Source of the DNA: Paraburkholderia ribeironis | Lineage (GTDB): Bacteria > Pseudomonadota > Gammaproteobacteria > Burkholderiales > Burkholderiaceae | DNA: 64,000 nt | Assembly: GCF_900019265.1 (NCBI RefSeq) | Contig: NZ_CYGX02000017.1 | Location: 1 to 64,000 of the forward strand | Direction: 5' to 3' | In this document: in pieces, positions 33,644 through 42,953 of the stretch | Numbering within the stretch: the stretch's first letter is position 1 | Layout of the letters: each line of letters begins with the position of its first letter | Notes under the pieces: generated by a model | Told to the model about the DNA's origin: nothing | The model's database searches: none | The model's input: the letters and a program-made list of their open reading frames with translations, nothing else | Program-made: the position numbers and the translations under genes

Positions 33644-34557
33644 GTTGTCCTGGACTGCGTTCGCCGATAGGTGCCGTGGCGATTATCGCCGCTTGTGCGC
33701 TTGCAGCCGGCCGCGTCCGTGCGCTCGAAATCCCGCGCAACTGTGGTGCTGACCCGCACATCCAGTGCGCGACGTATAGCCCTGATCAGGCCTACCGCGT
33801 GGCGACGATGCCGGGCCGCGTGGTGATGATCCAGTTCGAGCCCGGTGAGCACATCCTGAAGGACGGCGGTGGCATTGGCGACGCGCGCGCCTGGCACGTT
33901 TCAGTCAACGACAGCGGAGCGTTGCTCAAGCCCGGTGCGCTCCAACCCGAAACCAACCTCGTGCTCGTGACCAACCGTCGCACCTATTCGTTGTCGCTTG
34001 TCGACGTATCGCGGTTGCAGCCCGCGACGTGGATCCTGCGCTTCGAGTATCCGGACACGAAGGCGAAGGCCGCGGCCGAACAGCTACGGCGCCGCGAGGC
34101 GGTCAGCTCGGCGCTGGCGGGCCAGCAGGACGCGCCCGCGGTCCCGGCAGCAATCGCAGCGCCAGGCGCGGCGACGTCCCCAAGTCCGCCAGGGTCAGCC
34201 ACGCCCGCAGCGAACTTGCAGTACATGATGCGCGGCGATCGCGCGCTTGCGCCCACCGCCTTGTGGGACGACGGACGTTTCACCTACTTCAAGTACGCAA
34301 CCGCGCGCGACCTGCCGACGATCTTCACGAAGCTCCCGGATGGCAGCGAGGCGACAGCGAATTTCCATATGGAAGGCGACACCGTCGTCGTCCATGAGGT
34401 CTCAGGCGGGTTTGTCATCCGCTACGGGCAGTCGGTGCTGGGGATCCGCAACGACGGCTACTCGCCGGACGGCCACTACAACCGCACCGCCTCGTCGTTG
34501 CCCGGCACGGCGCGCATCGAGCGCGCGCACGTCGGCAGCGATCGGCCGGAAAACTGA
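33640..34557 (+). CDS. virB9: VirB9-like outer-membrane-complex protein
   Basis: A 305-residue protein read from the GTG that overlaps the virB8 stop (GTGA). A signal peptide (AVAIIAACALAAGRVRA) precedes the N-domain and a Pro/Ala linker. The C-domain shows FTYFKYATARDLPTIF and VVHEVSGGFVIRYGQSVLGI, which are diagnostic of VirB9/TrbG. It joins VirB7 and VirB10 in the core channel complex. Confidence 0.9.
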   Translation: MSCPGLRSPIGAVAIIAACALAAGRVRALEIPRNCGADPHIQCATYSPDQAYRVATMPGRVVMIQFEPGEHILKDGGGIGDARAWHVSVNDSGALLKPGALQPETNLVLVTNRRTYSLSLVDVSRLQPATWILRFEYPDTKAKAAAEQLRRREAVSSALAGQQDAPAVPAAIAAPGAATSPSPPGSATPAANLQYMMRGDRALAPTALWDDGRFTYFKYATARDLPTIFTKLPDGSEATANFHMEGDTVVVHEVSGGFVIRYGQSVLGIRNDGYSPDGHYNRTASSLPGTARIERAHVGSDRPEN

Positions 34558-34574
34558 CGGGAGAGCCGAAGCGC

Positions 34575-35927
34575 ATGAGCGAACGCAACGAAACCGGTAG
34601 TGCTGGGCCTGCTGACGCCGGGACTCAGCCGTCGCTGGACCTGCCCGGGCGCCGCCGCACGCGTGCCGGAAGGCTTAAGCTCGTGCTGGTCGCGTTGATC
34701 GTGATCGCGCTTGGCGCCTCGGGCGTCACGATCTACCTGCAGCGGCTCTTCCAGCAGCAACAGGACGCGAGGCTGGCGGCGCTCAACAAGCCAAAAGATA
34801 GCGGCGCGAGCGAGACCGGCGCCGACCTCGAGACCCAGAAGGAGCGCATCAAACGCGCCGAAGCCGAGCAGGCGCGCGCGGCATCGGAAGCGGCCGCCGC
34901 TGCGGCAAGACAGCAGCTTGCGACGCCGGCCGGTGCTGCGTCGCACCCCATCGTGAAAGGGAGCACTGCGATCGTGACCAACCGGCCACGGCCGCTGAAC
35001 CCCGCTGAGCGGCGTCTCTCAGGCAGCGTGCTCGTGATGTCCGGCGACGTCAGGACCTCCGACGCTCCTGAGGAATCCACTCTCGCGTCCAGTGACGCAG
35101 GCGGCGGCAATGCCGACACCACCGGCAACGGCCCGGGTGGCGATGGTCTGGCCGGCATGGCGAAGTCCATGGGGCTCACGGCGCTGAGGGGCGGCCCATC
35201 GGGAGCCGCCGGTTCATCTGGCACAGGGCTGGATAACCATGATGCCGTCAACAGCAAGGGATCGGCTTTCGACCAGTCGCTGCAGCCCTCGAAGCTGCAA
35301 CCGATGCGCGCCGCGTTCCGGCCCAACCGGCACTACATGATTGCCAGGAACACCATGATCCGTTGCGGGCAGGCCACCGCAATCCGCACCGACCGTCCGG
35401 GACTGGTTGGCTGTCCGATCGCGGATGACGTATGGTCGGACGATGGCACGACGTTGCTTATCCGCAAGGGCGCGCTGGCCAAGGGCGAGCAGCGCGATGC
35501 GGTGATGCACGGGCAGGGCGTGATCGGAGCAATCTGGGACGAGATTGACGATGGTGATGTGAGTATTCCCCTGAATTCACCGGCGACCGATCCGCTCGGC
35601 GCTGCGGGCATTCCCGCTTACATTGATCAGCACTTCTGGACTCGCTTCGGTGGAGCACTGATGGTGAGCCTCATTGGCGACTTCGGTCAGGCCCTCGCCA
35701 ACAAGGCCACCGGCTCGGGCCAGACGATCACCTTCACGAACAGCTCGAACGCGACACAGGACGTGGCCGCAGAGACGCTGCGCAACTCGATCAACATCCC
35801 GCCGACTGCGTATTCGAACCAGGGCTCCGTGATCAACATCTTCGTTGCGCGCGATGTCGATCTGACCAGCGTGTATGAAAACGTCGGCAGCGACGGCAGC
35901 GAGATTGTGCCATCGGGCCGGCAATGA
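34575..35927 (+). CDS. virB10: VirB10-like channel protein
   Basis: A 450-residue protein with a cytoplasmic start, one membrane helix (LVLVALIVIALGASGVTIYL, about residues 36-55) and a long Ala/Glu/Pro linker. The conserved C-terminal barrel domain includes NTMIRCGQATAIRTDRPGL, HGQGVIGAIWDEIDDGD and DQHFWTRFGGALMVSLIG. VirB10 spans both membranes and links the ATPases to the outer pore. Confidence 0.9.
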   Translation: MSERNETGSAGPADAGTQPSLDLPGRRRTRAGRLKLVLVALIVIALGASGVTIYLQRLFQQQQDARLAALNKPKDSGASETGADLETQKERIKRAEAEQARAASEAAAAAARQQLATPAGAASHPIVKGSTAIVTNRPRPLNPAERRLSGSVLVMSGDVRTSDAPEESTLASSDAGGGNADTTGNGPGGDGLAGMAKSMGLTALRGGPSGAAGSSGTGLDNHDAVNSKGSAFDQSLQPSKLQPMRAAFRPNRHYMIARNTMIRCGQATAIRTDRPGLVGCPIADDVWSDDGTTLLIRKGALAKGEQRDAVMHGQGVIGAIWDEIDDGDVSIPLNSPATDPLGAAGIPAYIDQHFWTRFGGALMVSLIGDFGQALANKATGSGQTITFTNSSNATQDVAAETLRNSINIPPTAYSNQGSVINIFVARDVDLTSVYENVGSDGSEIVPSGRQ

Positions 35928-35940
35928 CGACTGTGAGGAC

Positions 35941-36294
35941 ATGACGATGCGATTGCAGATCCAGTTTCCCGACACCTTTCCGCTTCATGGTATCGAGCGC
36001 GATGCGTTCGAGGCAAAGCTGCGCACCGCCTTGCATTATGTCTTCGACGGGAGCCGCGTGCGGCAGCTGGCCGAACAGGTCGATGCGCGCCGGCCCTTCG
36101 AGCCGTCTGATGTTCTGCAGGTGCGCCGGATTGACGACGAGCAAGTCTTCGAGCAATGCATGACGCTCGACCGTTGCCGCTTCGACGACATGTCGATGGC
36201 GCTGCGCCGCGTAGTCACGCGTGCTATCGGCACGCGCTCGGCCTTGAGCCGGCCGAGCCCGGCATTGCGCGGACATCGTCGGTCAGCAAGATAG
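35941..36294 (+). CDS. Small hypothetical protein between virB10 and virB11
   Basis: A 117-residue protein with a GAGGAC site ahead of its ATG. It begins RLQIQFPDTFPLHGIERDA and is mixed alpha/beta with a basic C-terminus. No family was recognised. Its TAG stop overlaps the GTG of the next small frame (TAGTG), suggesting coupled translation. Confidence 0.55.
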   Translation: MTMRLQIQFPDTFPLHGIERDAFEAKLRTALHYVFDGSRVRQLAEQVDARRPFEPSDVLQVRRIDDEQVFEQCMTLDRCRFDDMSMALRRVVTRAIGTRSALSRPSPALRGHRRSAR

Positions 36295-36568
36295 TGAAAC
36301 TAACTGTTCTGGATCGAACATCCCTTCGACACCGCGTCAGCGCAGAACAGGTTTCCTTGTCCTTGCGATCGCAGCAGGCACAGCAGTAGGAGTTCTGGCG
36401 ACAGCGACAGCGACAACGACAACGACAACGACGTGGAACATTGCCTGGCCGGCGGCGGCTACCGCGGGGATGGTCACGACGGTGGTTTCCACGTCGCCTG
36501 CGCAAACGTTGCGCGATCTGGCGAGCAGCGTGCCTGGCGGCGGGCGACTGGACCGGGTCTCGGTTTAG
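36294..36568 (+). pseudogene. Small membrane protein gene interrupted by a frameshift
   Basis: A GTG that overlaps the upstream stop opens VKLTVLDRTSLRHRVSAEQ, which then runs to an early stop near 36389. A different frame (-1) starting at the same place continues GFLVLAIAAGTAVGVLATA, a membrane helix, then TWNIAWPAAATAGMVTTVV and on to a stop at 36566. Read together they make a sensible protein of about 91 residues. This is either a frameshift mutation or a translational shift. A hexamer run (GACAGC/GACAAC, 36397-36431) encodes its Ala-Thr-rich stretch. Confidence 0.5.
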
Positions 36569-36659
36569 GTCGAGCCGCAGGGCACAGATGCGGGATCGCA
36601 CTGACGGGCTCGGTGCGGCTATTGCCAGCTCGCCCCATACATAACTGGAAGGAGTGCAT

Positions 36660-37697
36660 ATGAATTCAGCGGTTATCGATGTCATCGAAAAGGGGACCAT
36701 CGCGCGTAGCTTCCTCCGGCAGATGGGTATCGCCAGTTTCTTTGACAGCAGCCTGACCGAAGTGGCCATTAACCGGCCCGGCGAGATTTGGACACAGGGA
36801 TCGGGCGCCTGGAGGCAGCACGAGGCGCCCGCCTGCACGCTTGACGCCTGTTTCAAGCTCGCCAATGCCCTGACGGTGATGAAGGGGGGCAAGTTCTCGA
36901 CGAAGGAGCCAATCCACCCAGTGGTCCTTCCCGACGGCCAGCGCGGTCACGTGCTGATGCAACCGGCGTGCGAGCAGGACACCATTTCGATCACCATCCG
37001 GATTCCGTCGAACCAGCGGTTCTCGGTGCGCGAATACGAGCGCAACGGCTGGTTCGCGGACCACCGAGACATGTCGCCGTGCCGGGAGGCGCCGGCATCG
37101 CTCAAACTGCCGCCGTACGAGCAGGAAATGCTTGAGGCAAAGCGCGAGCGCAACGTCACCCGACTCGTCGAGCTCGCCGTCGCGAACCGCCTGAACATCG
37201 TGCTCGCCGGCGGCACGGGCTCCGGCAAGACGACGCTCAACAAGGCACTGTCCGATCTCGTGCCGTCCGATGAGAGGATCGGCACGATCGAGGATACGCC
37301 GGAACTGTCGCTTCCGAAGCATCCGAATCGCGTGCACATGTTTTTCAGCGATACGCTGCCGGCAAAGGAACTGGTGCGCTCGACGCTGCGCATGAAGTTC
37401 GACCGCGTGTTTCTTGCCGAGCTGCGTGGCGACGAAACCTGGGACTACATGGCGCTGCTCAATACGGGTACGCCCGGTGGTATTACGACCGTTCACTGCA
37501 ACGACGCCAGGTCGGTGCACTCCCGTATCGCGACGCTGGTCAAGCAGAGCGTGGTAGGTCAGACGCTCGACTGGCAGTTCATCATGGATCAGGTCCGCGT
37601 AACCGTCGATCTCGTACTTTTCATGCGCGACAAGCGTCTATCGGAGATCTGGTACGACCCGGTGGGCAAATGGCAGCTGCTGGGAGGCATCGCATGA
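36660..37697 (+). CDS. virB11: VirB11 hexameric ATPase
   Basis: A 345-residue protein of the VirB11/PulE secretion ATPase family. It has Walker A AGGTGSGKTT (about 184-193), the Asp-box region IGTIEDTPEL, a Walker B-like VFLAELRGDE and the His-box GGITTVHCND. It works with VirB4 and VirD4 in pilus and DNA transfer at the cytoplasmic face. AAGGAG five bases before the ATG at 36660 favours that start over a GTG two codons earlier. Confidence 0.9.
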   Translation: MNSAVIDVIEKGTIARSFLRQMGIASFFDSSLTEVAINRPGEIWTQGSGAWRQHEAPACTLDACFKLANALTVMKGGKFSTKEPIHPVVLPDGQRGHVLMQPACEQDTISITIRIPSNQRFSVREYERNGWFADHRDMSPCREAPASLKLPPYEQEMLEAKRERNVTRLVELAVANRLNIVLAGGTGSGKTTLNKALSDLVPSDERIGTIEDTPELSLPKHPNRVHMFFSDTLPAKELVRSTLRMKFDRVFLAELRGDETWDYMALLNTGTPGGITTVHCNDARSVHSRIATLVKQSVVGQTLDWQFIMDQVRVTVDLVLFMRDKRLSEIWYDPVGKWQLLGGIA

Positions 37698-37790
37698 AAA
37701 GGCGCGCTGCATCCCCATCCCAGGCCGCCGGTCGCCTCAGGAGATTGGACGGTGACAATCATGAAGCGACAGCGCACTGAAGGACGAACC

Positions 37791-38144
37791 ATGCCGAAAA
37801 TTTTCCGCATTCTCATTCCGTGTCTGGTCGTGCTGGTGATCGTGGCCGCCGTAGTGACGCTTGGTCAGTATCTCGGCGGACTGCTGTTCGCGAAGATGCA
37901 GAAGCTGCCGCAGGACGCGGTTGGCGTCTTTACGCTGTACGACTGCTGGCAGGCCTGGGGCGACGTCCCGGAGGTCAGACGGGCCCTGTCCGTCTGCACG
38001 CTGCTGTCAGCCGTCATTGGCTGTATGCCCGTGGTCGTGATCACGATTGCGTTGGTGAAATCGCGCGGGCATATCGCGCAGTTCGGCAATGCGCGCTTCG
38101 CCACGCGGCGGGACATCGTGAAGGCTGGGCTGCTGGAGAAGTGA
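37791..38144 (+). CDS. N-terminal membrane part of a split VirD4 coupling protein
   Basis: A 117-residue protein with two membrane helices (ILIPCLVVLVIVAAVVTLG and ALSVCTLLSAVIGCMPVVVI). It ends GHIAQFGNARFATRRDIVKA, the exact junction that in VirD4/TraG leads into the ATPase domain. A TGA then closes the frame and the ATPase half starts 127 bp later as a separate gene. AGGA upstream supports the ATG at 37791. The two parts probably form one coupling protein. Confidence 0.75.
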   Translation: MPKIFRILIPCLVVLVIVAAVVTLGQYLGGLLFAKMQKLPQDAVGVFTLYDCWQAWGDVPEVRRALSVCTLLSAVIGCMPVVVITIALVKSRGHIAQFGNARFATRRDIVKAGLLEK

Positions 38145-38146
38145 TC

Positions 38147-38254
38147 ATGCAGCCAGATTCAACTCTGACTGTACCGGCAGCGCCACGTACGCCTTTTTTG
38201 CCGGCGCTGCGTCACCTGTCTGCACCTGCGGGACCCGTAGTTATCCTCACATGA
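38147..38254 (+). CDS. Short frame between the two virD4 halves (tentative)
   Basis: A 35-residue Pro/Ala-rich frame starting two bases after the upstream TGA and ending just before the ribosome site of the ATPase half. It could be a remnant of inserted DNA or a coupling peptide. No ribosome site is evident. Confidence 0.25.
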   Translation: MQPDSTLTVPAAPRTPFLPALRHLSAPAGPVVILT

Positions 38255-38271
38255 TCTAGGAGGAAAGCACC

Positions 38272-40050
38272 TTGTCCTACATGTATCCACCGTTCATCGT
38301 CGGCAAGTACAAGGGCGAGTACCTGAAGTATCGCGGCCAGGACTTCCTGATGCTCGCCGCCGGCACGCGCTCGGGCAAGGGTGTCTCGATGGTGATCCCG
38401 AATCTTCTCACCTATCCGGATTCGGTCGTCGTCGAGGACATCAAGGAAGAGAACTTCATGTACACGTCCGGTTACCGCAGGAAGTGCGGTCATGCGGTCT
38501 ACCTGTGGTCGCCGTTTTCGGAAAACGGCCGGTCGCACGCGTACAACCCGCTCGAATACATCGCCGGGCGGCCCGCGTATACGCGCGTAGGTGACGTGAT
38601 GACGATTGGCGAGCATCTGTATCCGTCGAACGTCGACGCGCGCCTGAGGTACTGGAACGACAACGCCCGCAACCTGTTCGTCGGGATCGTCCTGTACCTT
38701 CTCGAAACGCCCTCGCTGCCGTGCACGTTCAGCGAAGTGTTGCGGCAGGCCTCGGGCAGGGGGCGTGCGATCCGCGAGCACGTCTCGTCGATCGTCAGTA
38801 CGCGCTCGAACGCTACCGGCACGCTGCCTGTCCTCAGCTTCGAGTGTCTGGATGCGCTCAACCGCTTTCTATCGCAGTCGAAGGAAGCGTTCGCCAATAT
38901 CGTGTCGACGATGACGGCGCCGCTCAACGTGTTCAGTAATCCGGTCGTCGATGCAGCGACGAGCCGATCGGATTTTCATCTGGGCGACGTACGAAAGAAA
39001 CGTATGTCCGTCTACGTCGGTATCAAGCCGGGCGACCTGAAGGCAGGCGCGTTGCTCGTCAACCTCTTCTTCTCGCAGCTGATCGATCTGAACACGCGTG
39101 AGCAGCCTGCCGAGAATCCGGATCTGAAATACCAGTGCGCATTGCTGATGGATGAGTTTGCGGCGCCCGGCAAGATCGACATCATCGATACGGCCAACGC
39201 GTTCATCGCCGGCTTCAACCTGCGGCTCATGCTGATTTTCCACGGGATGTCGCAGCTCGAGGACCCGAAGCTGTACGGCAGACACGGTGCGGAAACGCTT
39301 GCGATCAACTGCAAGATGCGCAGCCTCTTTGCGCCACGCACTCTCAACGACTCGGAAGAATATTCGAAGATGCTGGGCACGTTCACGCATCTGTCGCGCT
39401 CGCGCAGCCGCAGTCGCGGCCGCAGCGCGTCGACGAGCACGAACGAGACGGAACACGGCCGGCCGCTCATGCTGCCGCAGGAACTGCGGGCCCTGTCCAG
39501 CCGCAAGCAGATCATCACGATCGACGGTTGCGAACCGATCCTGTGCGAAAAGGCGTACTTCTACGAAGATGCCGAGCTCGTCGACCGCCTGGTTCAGCAG
39601 AGCCCGTATTTGCAGGGGGTAATGGCCAGTCTCGAAAAGAGCAACCGTCGCCGCGCTTGGTTCGGGTTCGGTCCGAAGTTCCCGAACGAAGAGCAGATGA
39701 AGCACGCCGCATTCGTTGCCCGCGAACTCAGTGCGCCAGTGCCGCAGATCGACGTCGAGCACTGGTGGCACTCTCAGAACGCCGTGCGTCGCGCGCAGAC
39801 GGAGCCTGCAGCGGGCGCAGCGCAGGCCGCCGGCGTGCGCGATGTCCGGGAGCACGAAATTGGCGTGCTCACCGCCGTCCATTTCGCCAACCGCGGCACT
39901 ATCCGCGCCTCGCTGTTCCGGCTGATGCCGTACCTGGGTGAGGTGCTGCCGGATGCGACAGCTCGTGCTCATGCGGCCACAGCAGCTCAGCCCGGTTCGC
40001 AAGGCGCCGCGCAACCTGATCCTCAGCCTGAACAAGGAGTCGTCGCATGA
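38272..40050 (+). CDS. virD4: ATPase part of a split VirD4 coupling protein
   Basis: A 592-residue protein starting at a TTG with a strong TAGGAGGAAAG site. It carries the VirD4/TraG features: Walker A AAGTRSGKGV (about 28-37), FENPL-like NPLEYIAGRP, NPVVDAATSRSDF, Walker B ALLMDEFAAPGK (about 290-301) and NCKMRSLFAPRTLNDSEEYS. VirD4 proteins link the relaxosome to the channel. The membrane domain is encoded separately at 37791-38144. The Ala/Pro-rich tail is typical. It overlaps the next gene. Confidence 0.85.
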   Translation: MSYMYPPFIVGKYKGEYLKYRGQDFLMLAAGTRSGKGVSMVIPNLLTYPDSVVVEDIKEENFMYTSGYRRKCGHAVYLWSPFSENGRSHAYNPLEYIAGRPAYTRVGDVMTIGEHLYPSNVDARLRYWNDNARNLFVGIVLYLLETPSLPCTFSEVLRQASGRGRAIREHVSSIVSTRSNATGTLPVLSFECLDALNRFLSQSKEAFANIVSTMTAPLNVFSNPVVDAATSRSDFHLGDVRKKRMSVYVGIKPGDLKAGALLVNLFFSQLIDLNTREQPAENPDLKYQCALLMDEFAAPGKIDIIDTANAFIAGFNLRLMLIFHGMSQLEDPKLYGRHGAETLAINCKMRSLFAPRTLNDSEEYSKMLGTFTHLSRSRSRSRGRSASTSTNETEHGRPLMLPQELRALSSRKQIITIDGCEPILCEKAYFYEDAELVDRLVQQSPYLQGVMASLEKSNRRRAWFGFGPKFPNEEQMKHAAFVARELSAPVPQIDVEHWWHSQNAVRRAQTEPAAGAAQAAGVRDVREHEIGVLTAVHFANRGTIRASLFRLMPYLGEVLPDATARAHAATAAQPGSQGAAQPDPQPEQGVVA

Positions 40051-41717
40051 ACGAGATCGAATTCCCGGCCGACCAGATTGACCACCGCGAGCGTGGTGCG
40101 GCCAACGCCGACGACGCTTCGGCCATCCGGGCGCGGACCACGCTGCCGGCGAACGAACCGGAAGGGAAGGCCGTTCCGCGCCATCCGGAAATGCCCCTGG
40201 ACAGCGCAACGGAAGAGCGCCTGAAGAAGATCCGGGCCGCAGATCGCGAACGGGTTCGGCAGCGGCTCACCCCCGATGTATCGCGCGACGAGCAGGCCGC
40301 CGAGGGGGTGAAAAGGGCTAAAGGCACTGGCCGGCTGATCGGCAGGAAAGACGGCGAAACGCAAAACAGCATCCGTCCGAAGCCGATCTTCGAGAAAACC
40401 GGCTACGACGTGCCGAAGTCCGTCAGCAACCAGTACGTTGCGCATGGCGGGAAATTCCTGGACCGCAAGAGCGAGACGGTGCACTTCGAGGACACCGGCC
40501 GCACGCTCGCGACGGCCAGCGAGGACCGCAGCGTGATCGCGCACATGGTGGAAGTTGCAAAGGCGAAGAACTGGAGCGAGCTGCAGCTCAAGGGCACGGA
40601 GGAATTTCGGCGGCAGGCATGGATCGCAGCAGAACTCGCCAGCGTACCAACGCGCGGCTTCGAGCCGAAGCAGGTGGATCGCGCGATGTTGACAGCAGCG
40701 CGCGAGGCCATGCGCATCGGCGCGGGCGAGCAAGCTGGCGATGCGCATGAAGCGCGCACCAACACCGTTGAGAGCGCTGCAACTCAAGAGTCCGCCGTCG
40801 CGGAGCCCGAAAAGCCCGCGCGGCGCGCACGGGCCAGCGCAGGCGCAGGCCGCATCGCTGACACGCCGGCCGGGCAACGAGCGCACCAGTCCGGCCGCGC
40901 GGGGCCTGCAACTCCGGCGCCGTCGCCGTCTTCACCACAAGAGCAGCCAGTAGTCGGTGTGACTGCGGGCGTGCTGATCGCGCACGGGGCGGCACCGTTC
41001 AACCACGACGCCAAACAGAATCCAAGCTATTACGCGACCGTGCGCACCGTGAATGGCGAGCGCACGGTATGGGGCCTGGATCTCGAACGCGCCATCAGTG
41101 AGGCCGGCCTGCAGGTCGGCCAGCACATCGAACTCGAAAAAGGCGGCAGCAGGACTGTGACGTCCCGGCAGCGGCAGTTCGATGCACAGGGCAATGAGTG
41201 CGCGCCAAAGACTGTTACGAGCCGCCGTAACGAATGGCGGGCTTCCTCGCTGGACATGCCGGGCCGGGCTACGCACGAGCAGCGTGAGGCCCTCGCCCGC
41301 GCACGTCGGGAAGTCGACGAGCGTCGGCAGATAAGCGAAGCGCGCGAGCGCTTCCTGAGCGGTAACTGGCAGTACTCGAAGGAACAGCGCGCCGCGCTCG
41401 ACGCGGCGCGCGAGCGCATCAAGGAACAGGCCGCACGAGAGGTTCTGCGCGAGGAGATGAAGGATTTGCCCGAGCAGCAGCAGGAGAGGCTGATCGCGGA
41501 GTTCGAGAGCGCAGTGGCCGCGGCGCGAGCAGCGAACCGGCCGCTCGATGTGCCGATGCCGCAGGTCAGCGAGGCAACGATCGAGTCCATATGTGAACAG
41601 ATCGGGCGCGAACAGCGCGGTCTCTCGCAGTCTGTGCAGCAACCGGCCCACGAGACCACCGGGCACCCAACACAGGAGGCGGGTCATGAAGTCCCGCCCT
41701 TTGAACTCGAACCGTAG
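40047..41717 (+). CDS. LPD7/KfrB-domain plasmid protein
   Basis: A 556-residue protein. Residues about 135-215 match LPD7 (FLDRKSETVHFEDTGRTLAT ... WSELQLKGTEEFRRQAWIAA), a domain also in the relaxase at 3.3 kb. The central segment GVLIAHGAAPFNHDAKQNPS, then YYATVRTVNGERTVWGLDLE resembles the KfrB-type domain found at the C-terminus of large relaxases. The rest is charged coiled-coil. It overlaps virD4 by four bases. A role in DNA processing or recipient takeover is likely but not defined. Confidence 0.7.
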   Translation: MNEIEFPADQIDHRERGAANADDASAIRARTTLPANEPEGKAVPRHPEMPLDSATEERLKKIRAADRERVRQRLTPDVSRDEQAAEGVKRAKGTGRLIGRKDGETQNSIRPKPIFEKTGYDVPKSVSNQYVAHGGKFLDRKSETVHFEDTGRTLATASEDRSVIAHMVEVAKAKNWSELQLKGTEEFRRQAWIAAELASVPTRGFEPKQVDRAMLTAAREAMRIGAGEQAGDAHEARTNTVESAATQESAVAEPEKPARRARASAGAGRIADTPAGQRAHQSGRAGPATPAPSPSSPQEQPVVGVTAGVLIAHGAAPFNHDAKQNPSYYATVRTVNGERTVWGLDLERAISEAGLQVGQHIELEKGGSRTVTSRQRQFDAQGNECAPKTVTSRRNEWRASSLDMPGRATHEQREALARARREVDERRQISEARERFLSGNWQYSKEQRAALDAARERIKEQAAREVLREEMKDLPEQQQERLIAEFESAVAAARAANRPLDVPMPQVSEATIESICEQIGREQRGLSQSVQQPAHETTGHPTQEAGHEVPPFELEP

Positions 41718-41783
41718 CTGAACGCGTCTGGCGTGGCCGCGGTGATGCGGCTACATCCATCAACCGGTAAGGAACATTGCACC

Positions 41784-42494
41784 ATGAAGATTGCCGTTAT
41801 CAATTTCTCGGGCAACGTTGGCAAGAGCACCGTCGCGCACCATCTGCTCGCACCGCGTCTGCCGGGCGCTGAAGTGATCTCGATCGAATCGATCAATTCG
41901 GATGACCGCGAAAAGGAAGGCGCGTTGCGCGGGTCGCAGTTCGATGAGCTGCAGGATCAGCTGATGAGGCTGGAAAACGCCGTCGTCGATGTGGGCGCGT
42001 CGAATGTCGAAGATTTTGTAGGTCTGATGCGAAGCTATGACGGATCGCATGAAGACTTTGATCTCTTCATCGTGCCGGCCGTATCGACCGCCAAGCAGCA
42101 GGTCGACACGATCGCAACGCTGCGTGCGCTTTCTGAGCTGGGCGTGCGCGCCACAAGGATCCGGCTGGTCATGAATATGGTCGATCGCAAACAGGACGTC
42201 AACCGCGGCTTCGCGAAGCTGTTCGAGTTCCACTCGCGCAGTGACGTTTTCTCGATGCATCGTGACGCAGTTATCTACGAGAACCCGATCTTCGAAAAGA
42301 TCAAGGGGTTCGACAGGTCGATCGTCGAAATCCGCGATGACCCGCGCGACTATGTCGCGCTGAACGCCGAGGCAATGGAAAACGGGGCATCGGAAGCCGA
42401 AAAAGCACACATCCGACAGATGGTCGCACTCAAACGTCTTGCGAGTCGGGTGACTACAGAACTGGATGATGTGTTCAAGGTTCTGGTGCGCTGA
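41784..42494 (+). CDS. stbB: StbB-like plasmid stability/transfer ATPase
   Basis: A 236-residue ParA-like protein with the deviant Walker motif FSGNVGKSTVAHHLL at the N-terminus, LENAVVDVGASNVEDF and DLFIVPAVSTAKQQVD. It matches the StbB family known from R388-type plasmids, which helps to position plasmid DNA and supports conjugation. The ATG at 41784 is used (TAAGGAAC upstream). Its stop overlaps the next start (TGATG). Confidence 0.8.
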   Translation: MKIAVINFSGNVGKSTVAHHLLAPRLPGAEVISIESINSDDREKEGALRGSQFDELQDQLMRLENAVVDVGASNVEDFVGLMRSYDGSHEDFDLFIVPAVSTAKQQVDTIATLRALSELGVRATRIRLVMNMVDRKQDVNRGFAKLFEFHSRSDVFSMHRDAVIYENPIFEKIKGFDRSIVEIRDDPRDYVALNAEAMENGASEAEKAHIRQMVALKRLASRVTTELDDVFKVLVR

Positions 42495-42943
42495 TGGGCG
42501 CGTCGGAGGACTCGATCCGCGAGGAATTGATCGGCGAAGTGCTCGGCCAGCTGTCGCACCTGCGTCGTGACGTGAAAGAGCTGACCCAGTTGCTCCAGGC
42601 GAGCGGCAAACAGTTCAAGGATGATGGCGAACTGACGCTGCTGCGCTTCACTTCGCGCTACGAGCAGTTCCTCAAGGACTTTAACGCAGCGACCACTGGC
42701 GTGCTCGCCGAGGCAGGTCATTTTGCTGAGGCGCGCGACCAGCTCGTCGGTGAGCTTGCATTGCGCGAATACGACGCGGCGAGTGCTCGCGTGCGGGGAC
42801 AGTTGCGCGATGTGCTGCGCGAAGGTGGTCACCGCTGCGGTTTTGGCCGCTTCGAGCTTGCAGCATGGGTCGTCAGTGCAGCGCTTGGTTCGGCCGCACT
42901 CTCGGTCGGCGCGGTCGTGGTGCTGCATATGATAGGCGCATAG
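42494..42943 (+). CDS. StbC-like small membrane protein
   Basis: A 149-residue protein with an N-terminal coiled-coil (LGQLSHLRRDVKELTQLLQA) and a C-terminal membrane helix (AAWVVSAALGSAALSVGAVV). It is coupled to stbB by a TGATG overlap. In related plasmids StbC lies beside StbB and its function is unclear. The assignment rests on position and architecture. Confidence 0.55.
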   Translation: MGASEDSIREELIGEVLGQLSHLRRDVKELTQLLQASGKQFKDDGELTLLRFTSRYEQFLKDFNAATTGVLAEAGHFAEARDQLVGELALREYDAASARVRGQLRDVLREGGHRCGFGRFELAAWVVSAALGSAALSVGAVVVLHMIGA

Positions 42944-42953
42944 GAGTCGTTCC

